Assembly (NCBI GenBank): GCA_002344005.1
Contig: DDTD01000005.1
Coordinates: 79,997 to 143,996 of the forward strand
Origin: Ignavibacteria bacterium UBA2373
GTDB taxonomy: Bacteria > Bacteroidota > Ignavibacteria > Kapaibacteriales > UBA961
Length of the DNA: 64,000 nt
Direction of reading: 5' to 3'
The notes under the pieces were generated by a model, which saw only the letters and a program-made list of their open reading frames with translations, ran no database searches and was not told the DNA's origin. Position numbers and translations under genes: made by a program. Within the stretch, counting starts at the first letter, position 1. Every line of letters begins with the position of its first letter. Below, in pieces: positions 24,932 to 33,759 of the stretch.

Positions 24932-25715
24932 ACAAATGACAGCAGCATATTCACATATAAAAACGATTGCTTCATTCAATACTATACAACTGAATCAAAT
25001 GGACAAAGTGAATCTCATGAATCGAGTAGATTCAAAATTTGTTTTTCATGATGTTTGGCTGAATGCAATATTAGAAGAAATACGCGATGACTATAGTATT
25101 CTCGAAATAGACAATCAGCGTGTATTTCGCTATGATTCTTTATATTTAGACACCAAAGATTATTGTATGTATAAGCAGCATCATAATGGTAAACCGCGAC
25201 GAGTGAAACTCCGTTATAGGACATACTGTGATACGGGTGATATATTTTTTGAAATAAAACAACGTCAAAACCCTATGAGAACACATAAATTTCGCGAGAA
25301 GGTGAGTGCTATACCCCCATCTCTTGGCGAAATAGAGTTGTCATTACTTCAGAAATCGGGTATTTGTTTTAATAGTGAGCTTGAACATAAATTAGTCGTT
25401 GGATATAAACGAATCACTCTCGTTGCAAATGATTGTATAGAACGTGTGACATTAGATACATTTTTGTCCTTCCATAATTTTAAACAGTATAAAGTTCATC
25501 CTCACCTAATAATTGCAGAAATTAAGCAAGAGCGATTCTCGCGTATCAGTCCATTTATACATGCTTTGCGAAGAAGAAATATTAAAGAACAATCAATAAG
25601 TAAATACGCATTAGGGCTGATTGAATTATCAACAGACATAAAAAGTAATGCCTTCAAATCTAAAGTAAGAACTGTGGAACATATCGAAAACAGGTGTGAT
25701 AATGGATACAAATGA
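24924..25715 (+). CDS. VTC-domain protein (polyphosphate polymerase-like)
   Basis: The 263-residue protein shows the VTC tunnel pattern: NRVDSKFVF, VFRYDSLYLDT, a basic strand GKPRRVKLRYRTY, DIFFEIKQRQN, ERVTLDT and IIAEIKQERF, with alternating K/R/E pointing into the channel. VTC domains in yeast make polyphosphate from ATP; bacterial ones are less known. The start can be the ATG at 24924 or the one at 24936. The next gene encodes DUF4956, the usual neighbour of bacterial VTC proteins, and overlaps its end by 14 bases. Confidence 0.85.
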   Translation: MIKQMTAAYSHIKTIASFNTIQLNQMDKVNLMNRVDSKFVFHDVWLNAILEEIRDDYSILEIDNQRVFRYDSLYLDTKDYCMYKQHHNGKPRRVKLRYRTYCDTGDIFFEIKQRQNPMRTHKFREKVSAIPPSLGEIELSLLQKSGICFNSELEHKLVVGYKRITLVANDCIERVTLDTFLSFHNFKQYKVHPHLIIAEIKQERFSRISPFIHALRRRNIKEQSISKYALGLIELSTDIKSNAFKSKVRTVEHIENRCDNGYK

Positions 25716-26370
25716 AGCTGTTAATGCTGTAATAGCTCTCGGAGTTCATGGCAATGATCTCATGGAATTAGCTCTGAGATTCGGAATAAATCTTTTTGTC
25801 ATTATTGTAATTGTCCGTGTTATTTATTATACACGTCATAGAAATAAAGATTTCGTCTTTACATTTATTCTTTTTAATGTCATTAATTTTTTACTGTGTT
25901 TTTTTCTGAGCAGTGCGAAGTTGAAAATGGGATTTGCATTTGGCTTATTTGCAATTTTCAGCATCCTTAGATATAGGACAGTGACAGTTCCTGTTCGTGA
26001 AATGGGGTATTTTTTCATTAGCGTTACCATAGGAATACTCAATGCCTTGATGTCATCAGAGCAATATATGGTGCAACTTCTTATTGCGAATAGTATTATT
26101 CTTACATTGACTTATATTTTGGATCATAGAATTTCTCTTAAACATGAAAATTTCAAAGAAATTGTGTATGAACGCATTGATTTAATCCATCCCGATAAAC
26201 GTGAAGAAATGTTGGCGGATTTAAATAAACGTACAGGACTTGGTATTCATAGAATTGAACTTTTGAAAATTGATTTTTTGAAAGATGTAGCGCTCATTCA
26301 TGGATTCTATTTTTCGGCAAATAATGATACCCCATCTGCAATAAAGACTAATGACAATGATGATGATTAA
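25702..26370 (+). CDS. DUF4956 membrane protein, VTC partner
   Basis: The 222-residue protein has about four membrane helices (LFVIIVIVRVIYY, FVFTFILFNVINFLLCFFLS, GFAFGLFAIFSILRYRTV, and LLIANSIILTLTYIL) and a cytoplasmic C-terminal domain with ERIDLIHPDKREEMLADLNKRTGL. The FGLFAIFSILRYRT motif is characteristic of DUF4956. Such proteins are repeatedly found next to VTC-domain proteins and are thought to hold the complex in the membrane. It overlaps VTC upstream and the barrel gene downstream by 14 and 20 bases. Confidence 0.88.
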   Translation: MDTNEAVNAVIALGVHGNDLMELALRFGINLFVIIVIVRVIYYTRHRNKDFVFTFILFNVINFLLCFFLSSAKLKMGFAFGLFAIFSILRYRTVTVPVREMGYFFISVTIGILNALMSSEQYMVQLLIANSIILTLTYILDHRISLKHENFKEIVYERIDLIHPDKREEMLADLNKRTGLGIHRIELLKIDFLKDVALIHGFYFSANNDTPSAIKTNDNDDD

Positions 26371-27067
26371 GACCATTGCAGTATGGATCCTGCTGTCATT
26401 ATTTGTACAATATTTCGGTAGTGCCCAAATATCTCAAGACTTTATTATGAGAAACTCAATAGGAATGGAAACGGACATTTCATCACAGTTTTCTATTGAC
26501 ATTGCCGTACAGTCACGTTTCCACAATAATATACAAACCTTTAATGGGATGTTTTTTTACTGTACTCCTAAGTATCAAATTTCGGATAATCTTTCTCTCT
26601 TAACTGATATTCGTTATGGTTCAAGCTCATTATGGGATAGAACGCGATACGGAATAGGAATACAATATAAATATCCTATGAAAAAATTAAAATTTACATT
26701 GCGTGGACTGTATCAATATGAACATTTTGAACAATCGCTTCCGGATATTGGTCAATATCCCGATAGAAGTAATATTCGCGTACGTCTGCTGACAGACTAT
26801 AAAGTAACAAAGCGAATAACAATTTTTGCTGCCATCGAGCCATTGTATAGAATTGAGCAAAGTATAGGCAGATTTCAACGAATACGAAATACAATAGGTG
26901 TTGATTGGGAAGTTATCAAACGACATACAATCACCGCTTCTTTATTTATACAACCACAATATCAAGCATCATTACAAAGAATACGGTATATAGCAAATAT
27001 TGGCTATTCTTTTGAATTACCTTCATTGTACGATAAAAAAAAGACTATATCCTTTGGAGACGAGTAA
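26351..27067 (+). CDS. DUF2490-type outer-membrane beta-barrel protein
   Basis: The 238-residue protein has a signal peptide (IAVWILLSLFVQYFGSAQ) and alternating beta strands with many aromatics (NLSLLTDIRYGSS, YGIGIQYKYPM, LRGLYQYEHFEQ, IRNTIGVDWEV). These match DUF2490-type barrels. Several ATGs cluster at 26351-26365, and any of them may be used. It overlaps DUF4956 and forms, with the lipoprotein and VTC, a four-gene unit spanning the whole envelope. Confidence 0.75.
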   Translation: MTMMMIKTIAVWILLSLFVQYFGSAQISQDFIMRNSIGMETDISSQFSIDIAVQSRFHNNIQTFNGMFFYCTPKYQISDNLSLLTDIRYGSSSLWDRTRYGIGIQYKYPMKKLKFTLRGLYQYEHFEQSLPDIGQYPDRSNIRVRLLTDYKVTKRITIFAAIEPLYRIEQSIGRFQRIRNTIGVDWEVIKRHTITASLFIQPQYQASLQRIRYIANIGYSFELPSLYDKKKTISFGDE

Positions 27068-27094
27068 ATGTATTATATCTATCCCTTCGCAGTT

Positions 27095-27139
27095 TTTAAC
27101 ATTTGTTAAATTTTTGCATACTTCTTGTTTGTAATTTTG
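27095..27139 (+). promoter_or_regulatory. Inverted repeat and -7 element upstream of the TonB receptor
   Basis: A perfect inverted repeat TTTAAC-ATTT-GTTAAA occupies 27095-27110, and TAATTTTG at 27132-27139 fits the Bacteroidota -7 element 37 bases before the ATG. No TTTG stands at the ideal -33 distance. The repeat lies just upstream of the expected polymerase site and could be an activator site, for instance for the Crp/Fnr protein encoded at 23756. Confidence 0.45.
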
Positions 27140-27175
27140 CATTTACTTTTTTCACCATTTAATGAAAATTGGTCT

Positions 27176-29467
27176 ATGCAAGTGTATAAGTTTTTATATT
27201 GTGTTTGTATATTCGCTGCTGCAATATCAATGAATGCTGCTGAGTTTCGCGGCAGCATAAGTGGAAGAATTGTTGATGCTGTGACAAAACAACCTGTTTC
27301 AGGTGTGACCATTCGCTTACTGTCAACAAAGTTGGGTGCAGTAAGCACAGAGTCCGGTATATATAAAATTTCAGATGTTCCTGTGGGGACTTACTCTTTG
27401 GAATACAAAAGAATCGGTTATGCCACAATGGTAAAATCTGACATTATTGTTCGTTCATCTCGCATCACGGAAGTAATGGCAGAAATGGCTGAATCACCAA
27501 TTGTCAGCGAAGAAGTCACTGTGCGCCCCGCTTATTTTTCTCAAGATATTAACCAAGTATCGAATACATTACAATTCAGTAATGAAGAAATACGGAGAGC
27601 TCCGGGCTCTTTTGGTGATATAAGCCGTATTGTCAGCGGTATGCCAAGTACTGCAAAGGTGGATGACCAATCAAATGCTTTAATTGTGCGTGGCGGCAGC
27701 CCAATAGAAAACGGTTTTTATGTTGATAATATTGAAATTACGAATATTAACCATTTTCCTTCACAAGGAACTTCGGCGGGAAGCACAAGTATTATTCCTG
27801 TTGATTTATTACAAAGTGTAGATTTTAGTGCCGGTGGATTTTCAGCTGCGTATGGTGATAAATTATCGTCTATAATGAATATTCAATTGCGAAAAGGAAA
27901 CACGGAAGAAACCGATTTACAATTTGATTTCAATGTCATGGGTTTTGGCGGAATTATTGACGGTCCATTTGCAGCCGGAAAAGGAACATATATTTTTGCT
28001 GCGCGGCGATCATATTTAGATCTTCTTGCTGAAGCTGCCGGTATTAATTTATTGCCGACTTTTGGTGATGCACAAATAAAAATAACCTATGATATTGACA
28101 ATAAACACTCTTTATCATTATTGGGAATTTTTTCTGATGACCATATAAGTTCAGATTCTGCCAATGCACGTGAAAATAAACAAACCGCTTATGGCAGCGA
28201 CGATATTTACGATGGTACTATTGGTATTAATTGGCGGTATTTATGGGGAGAAAATGCTTATACTCAGACATCCATTGCTTATACTCGCACAAATTTTGAC
28301 AATCATTACAGGGATAATTTTACAGGTAATGACATACTGCGAAAACAGTCAATAGAACAATATATTCGACTACGTTCCATTAGTACAATCGCTTTCTCTC
28401 CGTTCATTTCTTTAGAGTATGGCGTTGAAGCAAAATATATACATGCTGATAATAGTATTCGATTTGGATTGCAAAATAATGCTGTTGGTGATTCTGTCGG
28501 GTTATTTACTCTTCAAGGCAAAAAAGATGCAAGCCGCGGCGGACTTTTTACCACATTAACATATACGCCATTCTCTGTATTAAAAATTGCTGCGGGAATG
28601 CGCATGGAATATGCTACGATTTCGGAAACTATCACGTATTCGCCTAAAATAAGTGTTGTATATTCGCTTAGCGATCATACTGTAATAACCGCAAATACCG
28701 GTATATATTATCAAGGAATTCCATTATTAATGGCGGCTCAGAATCCGAATCTGATAACACCACAAGATATGCAGGCAATACACTATGTTCTGGGTTTTCA
28801 ACAGATACTCTCTGCCGACACACGATTATTGATGGAAATATATGGAAAAGAATATAAGGGTTTTCCCATTGACCCGAATGAGCCCGGATTATTTGCCGTG
28901 GATGAGCCTTATGATCGCATAGGGTTTTACACATATCATCCGGCTCTTATTATGAATGGTAAAGCACGCTCCTATGGTGCTGAAATTTCCGTACAAAAGA
29001 AGTTGTCGGATAATTTTTATGGTATTACCGGTTTGTCATGGTTTCGTTCGGAATATGCAGGCTATGACGGAGTGTGGCGTAATCGAGTTTTTGATAATCA
29101 GATAGTGTTCAGCATCGAAGGCGGCATTACACTCAGCAAGGACTGGGAGATAAGCACTCGTTGGATTTATGCCGGCGGCAGACCATATACGCCATTTAAT
29201 ACAGAACTTTCACGACAAACAGGCATCGGTATTTTGGACGACAATCGCATCAACTCTTCGCGCTTTCCCGCATACCACTCTTTAAATATTCGTGCAGATA
29301 AACGATTCTTTTTTGAAAAAAGCACCTTGATTGCTTATATCAGTATTTGGAATGTCTATAATCGTAATAATGCTCAAGCGATAATTTGGAATCAATTCGA
29401 TATGCGTCCCGAAACAGTAAGCCAATTTGGACTATTACCCGTTTTTGGACTTGAATGGGAATTGTAA
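27176..29467 (+). CDS. TonB-dependent receptor with CarboxypepD-reg N-terminus
   Basis: This 763-residue outer-membrane protein has a signal peptide (LYCVCIFAAAISMNAAE), then FRGSISGRIVDAVTKQPVSGVTIRLLSTKLGAVSTESGIYKI (CarboxypepD-reg), a plug with RIVSGMPSTAKVDDQSNALIVRGGSPIENGFYVDNIEI and FSAAYGDKLSSIMNI, and a barrel ending FGLLPVFGLEWEL. The plug type (IVRGGSPxENxFYVDNI) is that of the iron-regulated Bacteroidota receptors. The start at 27176 is preferred over 27125 because it places the signal peptide correctly. It precedes the imelysin operon by 210 bases. Confidence 0.9.
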   Translation: MQVYKFLYCVCIFAAAISMNAAEFRGSISGRIVDAVTKQPVSGVTIRLLSTKLGAVSTESGIYKISDVPVGTYSLEYKRIGYATMVKSDIIVRSSRITEVMAEMAESPIVSEEVTVRPAYFSQDINQVSNTLQFSNEEIRRAPGSFGDISRIVSGMPSTAKVDDQSNALIVRGGSPIENGFYVDNIEITNINHFPSQGTSAGSTSIIPVDLLQSVDFSAGGFSAAYGDKLSSIMNIQLRKGNTEETDLQFDFNVMGFGGIIDGPFAAGKGTYIFAARRSYLDLLAEAAGINLLPTFGDAQIKITYDIDNKHSLSLLGIFSDDHISSDSANARENKQTAYGSDDIYDGTIGINWRYLWGENAYTQTSIAYTRTNFDNHYRDNFTGNDILRKQSIEQYIRLRSISTIAFSPFISLEYGVEAKYIHADNSIRFGLQNNAVGDSVGLFTLQGKKDASRGGLFTTLTYTPFSVLKIAAGMRMEYATISETITYSPKISVVYSLSDHTVITANTGIYYQGIPLLMAAQNPNLITPQDMQAIHYVLGFQQILSADTRLLMEIYGKEYKGFPIDPNEPGLFAVDEPYDRIGFYTYHPALIMNGKARSYGAEISVQKKLSDNFYGITGLSWFRSEYAGYDGVWRNRVFDNQIVFSIEGGITLSKDWEISTRWIYAGGRPYTPFNTELSRQTGIGILDDNRINSSRFPAYHSLNIRADKRFFFEKSTLIAYISIWNVYNRNNAQAIIWNQFDMRPETVSQFGLLPVFGLEWEL

Positions 29468-29612
29468 CACCATAAGCACCAAGAAGGCAATAGCGCGAAC
29501 ATGATTGTATATGAGCTCCCAACGAGTACAAGGGAATAAATCACTAAAGCAATGTATCACAAATACTTATCCGCCTGTTTACCGTTACAGTAAAAATTAA
29601 ATTCTGTCTTTA

Positions 29613-29644
29613 TTTGGATTTAGTCTAAATAAGTGTTAATTTTG
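29613..29644 (+). promoter_or_regulatory. Bacteroidota-type promoter with inverted repeat in the spacer
   Basis: TTTG at 29613-29616 and TAATTTTG at 29637-29644 are 20 bases apart, an ideal match to the Bacteroidota -33/-7 promoter. In the spacer, 29618-29630 is ATTTAG-T-CTAAAT, a 13-base inverted repeat. A repressor bound there would block polymerase; the sequence resembles DtxR/MntR-type operators, and the genes downstream are of iron-uptake type. Confidence 0.65.
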
Positions 29645-29677
29645 TCATAGACTTTTTCTCATTCTTTTTCATAAGCT

Positions 29678-30868
29678 ATGACACGTTCTTTATCAGCTCC
29701 TTTTTATGCAGCACTTTGCTTTGCTTTGTGTTGTATCCTGCAATCATGTTCCGAAGAGAGTACGCAACCAACCGACACTTCAAAAGTAATTCAACAATCA
29801 GTGGCGCAACACTATGGTAATATTGTACTTGCATCATACAGTGATGCTCTGGCATCGGCTCAAGACATGAAAATTGCCATAGCAAATTTTACGCAATCAC
29901 CGAACGAAGCATCATTCATGCAAGCAAAAAAAGCATGGTTGGAAGCAAGGAACTGGTACGGACAAACGGAAGTATTTCGTTTCTATGGCGGTCCCATTGA
30001 CGATGAGAATGGTCCCGAAGGGCTATTAAATGCATGGCCTCTCGATGAAAGTTATATTGATTATGTGGTTGGCAATCCCGAAGCGGGTGTCATCAATAAC
30101 ACAAAAGATTATCCCATAATAAATGAAGCACTTATTGAGCAGCTGAACGAACAAGGGGGAGAAACGAATATATCTGCCGGATATCATGCTATCGAGTTTT
30201 TACTGTGGGGACAAGATATTACCTCTCCAAGTCAAAAATTGCCCGGACAAAGACCTTTGACGGATTTTACAACCGAAAAAAATGCTCAGCGCAGAAAAGA
30301 ATATCTCAATATTGTTGCCGATATGATAATAGGTCATCTTAGTGAACTTGTTGCACAATGGAGCAATAATTCCAATAATTATCGTACAAAATTTCTTAAC
30401 CAAAATACTGACAGCTCTTTAACCTCAATTTTACAGGGAATGTCATCACTCACAGGTGGTGAATTGTCAGGCGAGCGTATGACAGTTGCGCTTGGCAAAG
30501 GTGAGCAAGAAGACGAACATTCATGCTTCAGCGATAATACCCACAATGATATTATTATGAACCAAAAAGGTATAGAAAATATATGGCTTGGTGTATATAA
30601 AAGACGTGATGGCTCTTTGGTAACAGGAAAGGGAATATATAGCCTGATAGAGCAAAAAAATGCAGTAATTGCCCAAGAAGTACAAGAATATGTTAACAAA
30701 TCAAATGAAAAAATTTCTCAAATTCAGGCACCGTTTGATTATGAAATAAGTCAAGGAAATAGTGCCGGCAATCAAAGGGTGGCTCAAGCAATTACAGCAC
30801 TGCAAAAACAAGCGTTTGGTATTGTTAAAGTTGCAGAGACGCTCAATATTCGTCTTAATTTAGAATAA
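29678..30868 (+). CDS. Imelysin-family lipoprotein (iron uptake-related)
   Basis: The 396-residue protein has a lipoprotein signal ending CCILQSCSEE (C24) and the imelysin signature GYHAIEFLLWGQD with H170 and E173, the GxHxxE motif proposed to bind metal. Other family parts are KKAWLEARNWYGQTEVFRFYGGPID and SSLTGGELSGERM. Imelysins are periplasmic or surface proteins of iron-regulated operons. The gene is followed by DUF6686 and the di-heme oxidoreductase; in other bacteria imelysin and DUF1111 genes are likewise neighbours. Confidence 0.92.
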   Translation: MTRSLSAPFYAALCFALCCILQSCSEESTQPTDTSKVIQQSVAQHYGNIVLASYSDALASAQDMKIAIANFTQSPNEASFMQAKKAWLEARNWYGQTEVFRFYGGPIDDENGPEGLLNAWPLDESYIDYVVGNPEAGVINNTKDYPIINEALIEQLNEQGGETNISAGYHAIEFLLWGQDITSPSQKLPGQRPLTDFTTEKNAQRRKEYLNIVADMIIGHLSELVAQWSNNSNNYRTKFLNQNTDSSLTSILQGMSSLTGGELSGERMTVALGKGEQEDEHSCFSDNTHNDIIMNQKGIENIWLGVYKRRDGSLVTGKGIYSLIEQKNAVIAQEVQEYVNKSNEKISQIQAPFDYEISQGNSAGNQRVAQAITALQKQAFGIVKVAETLNIRLNLE

Positions 30869-30896
30869 TTTTATTGTTTTTACCATCTGAAATATT

Positions 30897-31235
30897 ATGT
30901 GTGTTTCAAAAATCCTTCATTATTCGGAGCATGGTTGCGTTTCTGTTTGCAGTGAATGTCATCAAGTTCAAATAAGTTTTGGCACTACGGTTACCACCCA
31001 TGCACAACAAGAGTTTATAGAGTATTGTTCATTTGTCAAAAGAATGATGAAAAAATATGCCTTTGCCGATAATAAATATGAGAAAAAAGTCTATATAAAA
31101 ACATCGGTAGAAAATTTGTCTTTATTATATAGTGCTTTTGACTTAGAAAATCTGGATGATTTACTGTCACAATCATTATTGGTACTTTCGGCGCAAACTA
31201 TTCTTGAAGCAGAAAATGCCTCGAAAAACAATTAA
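30897..31235 (+). CDS. DUF6686-like small protein
   Basis: The 112-residue protein begins MCVSKILHYSEHGCVSVCSECHQVQISFGTTVTTH, with a CxxC pair in VCSECH, followed by QEFIEYCSFVKRM and a C-terminal helix. This pattern fits what I recall of the Bacteroidota family DUF6686, of unknown function. It sits between the imelysin and di-heme oxidoreductase genes with gaps of 28 and 8 bases. The cysteines could bind a metal. Confidence 0.6.
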   Translation: MCVSKILHYSEHGCVSVCSECHQVQISFGTTVTTHAQQEFIEYCSFVKRMMKKYAFADNKYEKKVYIKTSVENLSLLYSAFDLENLDDLLSQSLLVLSAQTILEAENASKNN

Positions 31236-31243
31236 CCGAAATT

Positions 31244-32647
31244 ATGAGAGATTCCATCAAAGTATCGAGTATTATTCTGTTCAGTTTTCTATTGTTTTGT
31301 TGTAATCCGGATACTTCACAACCAATACATTATGATGATACAACTATAGCGGCAGAAGAAAATGCGGGAGGTGAAGGTACGGTGTATGATCAAAGTGTGA
31401 ATGCTTTTTCTTTTCCTTACCGAACACTTTCATCGGAACAACGATCTGATTTTTTTATTGGTAATTCATTGTTTAATCAAAATTGGGTACAAGCTCCGGC
31501 ATCTACGTCATTGCGCGACGGTGTGGGTCCTTTGTTTAATGCGCGTTCATGTTCAGGTTGTCACTTCAAAGACGGCAGAGGAACGCCGCCGAATAATGGT
31601 GAACCCATGATTTCTATGCTCTTACGATTAAGTATTCCGGGCACATCTGATGATGGTTCGCCTTTACCGGAACCGCATTATGGAGGTCAATTACAAAATT
31701 TTGCTGTCAGCGGTGTGAAGCCGGAGGGTAAGCCCATCATAGAATATCAAGAAATAGCCGGAAAATTCGAGGACGGCGAATATTATTCATTACGAAAACC
31801 GATTTATATACTTAACGATTTAGCGTATGGCAATATGCAAGGAAATGTGATGGTATCGCCTCGCGTTGCTCCTCAGATGATTGGTATGGGATTATTAGAA
31901 GCTATCCATGAAACAGATATTTTAAATAATGCCGATGAATTTGATAATAATAATGATGGAATTTCCGGCAAAGCAAATAGAGTCTATGACAGAGAAACAC
32001 AATCATTGCGTATTGGACGTTTTGGGTGGAAAGCTAATCAACCCACTGTAAAACAACAAGTTGCGGGAGCATTTAATGGTGATTTAGGTATTACATCTTC
32101 ACTATTTCCGATGCATGGACATAGTGAAAATCAGAAAGAACTTGAAAAATTACCAAATGGTGGCACGCCGGAAATTAGCGATATAGAATTAGAAAAAGTC
32201 ATACTTTATTCGGCTGTGCTTGCAGTGCCCGCGGCACGCTCAGTTGCCAATATGCAGCAAGGAAAAAAAATATTTATGACTATTGGTTGTGCCTCTTGTC
32301 ATCGTCCTTCTTATACGACAGGGAGTTATGATAAAATATCTGTATTATCTCATCAAAAAATTTATCCATATACAGACCTTTTATTACATGATATGGGCGA
32401 TGAACTTGCTGATAATCGTCCTGATTTTGCAGCAACAGGTACAGAATGGCGCACTCCTCCATTATGGGGAATAGGACTTATTCCGATTGTTAATGGGCAC
32501 AGCAATTATCTGCATGACGGTAGAGCACGTTCCTTGCAAGAAGCCATATTATGGCATGGAGGTGAAGGAGAAGCGGCACGTGAAAAATATAAAAAACTTT
32601 CCAAAAAAGAAAGAGAAGAATTGCTCAAATTTCTTCATAGTTTGTAA
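31244..32647 (+). CDS. Di-heme oxidoreductase (DUF1111/DHOR family)
   Basis: The 467-residue protein is a c-type cytochrome with two heme sites: C103-SG-C106-H107 in NARSCSGCHFKDGRG and C349-AS-C352-H353 in IGCASCHRPSY. The N-terminus ends its hydrophobic stretch at LLFCCNPD, a lipobox. GVGPLFNARSC, GRFGWKANQPTVKQQ, EWRTPPLWGIGL and LHDGRARSLQEAILWHGGE are family hallmarks. In iron-uptake operons this enzyme is thought to act on iron redox state together with imelysin. It ends the operon. Confidence 0.93.
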   Translation: MRDSIKVSSIILFSFLLFCCNPDTSQPIHYDDTTIAAEENAGGEGTVYDQSVNAFSFPYRTLSSEQRSDFFIGNSLFNQNWVQAPASTSLRDGVGPLFNARSCSGCHFKDGRGTPPNNGEPMISMLLRLSIPGTSDDGSPLPEPHYGGQLQNFAVSGVKPEGKPIIEYQEIAGKFEDGEYYSLRKPIYILNDLAYGNMQGNVMVSPRVAPQMIGMGLLEAIHETDILNNADEFDNNNDGISGKANRVYDRETQSLRIGRFGWKANQPTVKQQVAGAFNGDLGITSSLFPMHGHSENQKELEKLPNGGTPEISDIELEKVILYSAVLAVPAARSVANMQQGKKIFMTIGCASCHRPSYTTGSYDKISVLSHQKIYPYTDLLLHDMGDELADNRPDFAATGTEWRTPPLWGIGLIPIVNGHSNYLHDGRARSLQEAILWHGGEGEAAREKYKKLSKKEREELLKFLHSL

Positions 32648-32776
32648 GGTATATCTGATAGAAACTATTATATACTTGGACTTTCAAAGCACGATAAAAT
32701 TTCTTGATGAAGAGCAAGTATAAAAATAATAATACAAAACCGAGAGCATAAGTTACTCTGTGAATGTAAGTACTTT

Positions 32777-33736
32777 TTATGTATGCAAAATGATGGTATA
32801 GTAAAGTGGAATCCCGACGGTAATATTAAAGGGGAATGTCACTCCCAAAGCCATTGGTATATATAATCCAGGATCAGCTTTCGGGGCAGCTAATCGCATG
32901 GCGGCGGGCACGGCTATATATGATGCACTGGCGGCAAGGATGGAAAAAATAAGTCTATTACCGGGATTATCGGTAATCCCGTGACTGATGAGTGCTGTAA
33001 GGGAACCATTTATTGCAGGGAAGAGAATTCCGTAGAGTGTGGCTGCCAGACCATATTTTCTGAATGATGAAAAGCGTTGTGCAGTCACCATGCCCATTTC
33101 CAAAAGGAAAATTGCCAAAAAACCTTTGAAAATATCGGTTGTAAATGGTTTTATACCTTCGGCTTGTTTTGTGTCGGCAATATATCCGATAATCATACTG
33201 CCAAAAATCATGAGCACACTCCCATTTGTTAAGGAATGGTGGAGAATATTACCAATACCTCGCGAATCTTCTTGTTTTTCATAATTCATGATTAATATCA
33301 CTGCCATGACAATTGCAGGTGCTTCCATCAATGCCATGACTGCAACCATGTGACCGTCAAATTGCAGTTTTTGAGCTTCCAAAAATGAGACTGCTGCAAC
33401 AAAAGTAACCGCACTCACCGAACCATACGCTGCTGCCACAGCCCCCGCATCGCTGACACTCATGCGCTTTTTGAGTATAAAAAAAACATATATCGGGATG
33501 CATGATGCAAGAAAGATTCCAAATAAAAGTGAATAGATAATCTCATTACTCAATGTACTGTGTGCTAATTCCTGACCACCTTTAAATCCAATGGAGAATA
33601 ATAAATATAAAGAGATAAATTTAGCGGAGCTTGCCGGTATCTCCATGTCACTTTTGATAAGAACGGCAATAATACCCAAAAGAAAAAATAATAAAGTCGG
33701 GTTTGTTAAATTTGAAAGAAGTAATTGAAAATCCAT
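32777..33736 (-). CDS. SbtA-type sodium-dependent bicarbonate transporter family protein
   Basis: The 319-residue membrane protein has about ten helices. FLLGIIAVLIKSDMEIP, LYLLFSIGFKGGQELA, AAAYGSVSAVTFVAAVSFLE, and MALMEAPAIVMAVIL are hallmarks of the DUF897/SbtA family, first known as the cyanobacterial Na+/HCO3- symporter. The C-terminal ALGVTFPFNITVGIPLYY is also conserved. No PII-like SbtB gene lies next to it. Many bacteria outside cyanobacteria carry this family, so bicarbonate uptake is likely but not proven. Confidence 0.9.
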   Translation of the reverse strand: MDFQLLLSNLTNPTLLFFLLGIIAVLIKSDMEIPASSAKFISLYLLFSIGFKGGQELAHSTLSNEIIYSLLFGIFLASCIPIYVFFILKKRMSVSDAGAVAAAYGSVSAVTFVAAVSFLEAQKLQFDGHMVAVMALMEAPAIVMAVILIMNYEKQEDSRGIGNILHHSLTNGSVLMIFGSMIIGYIADTKQAEGIKPFTTDIFKGFLAIFLLEMGMVTAQRFSSFRKYGLAATLYGILFPAINGSLTALISHGITDNPGNRLIFSILAASASYIAVPAAMRLAAPKADPGLYIPMALGVTFPFNITVGIPLYYTIILHT

Positions 33737-33759
33737 AATTCAATAAATAGTTGCCAGAG

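Noticed and set aside
32487..32723. 78-residue frame overlapping the end of the di-heme oxidoreductase gene.
   Set aside because: It is an out-of-frame reading of conserved oxidoreductase sequence with no independent features.
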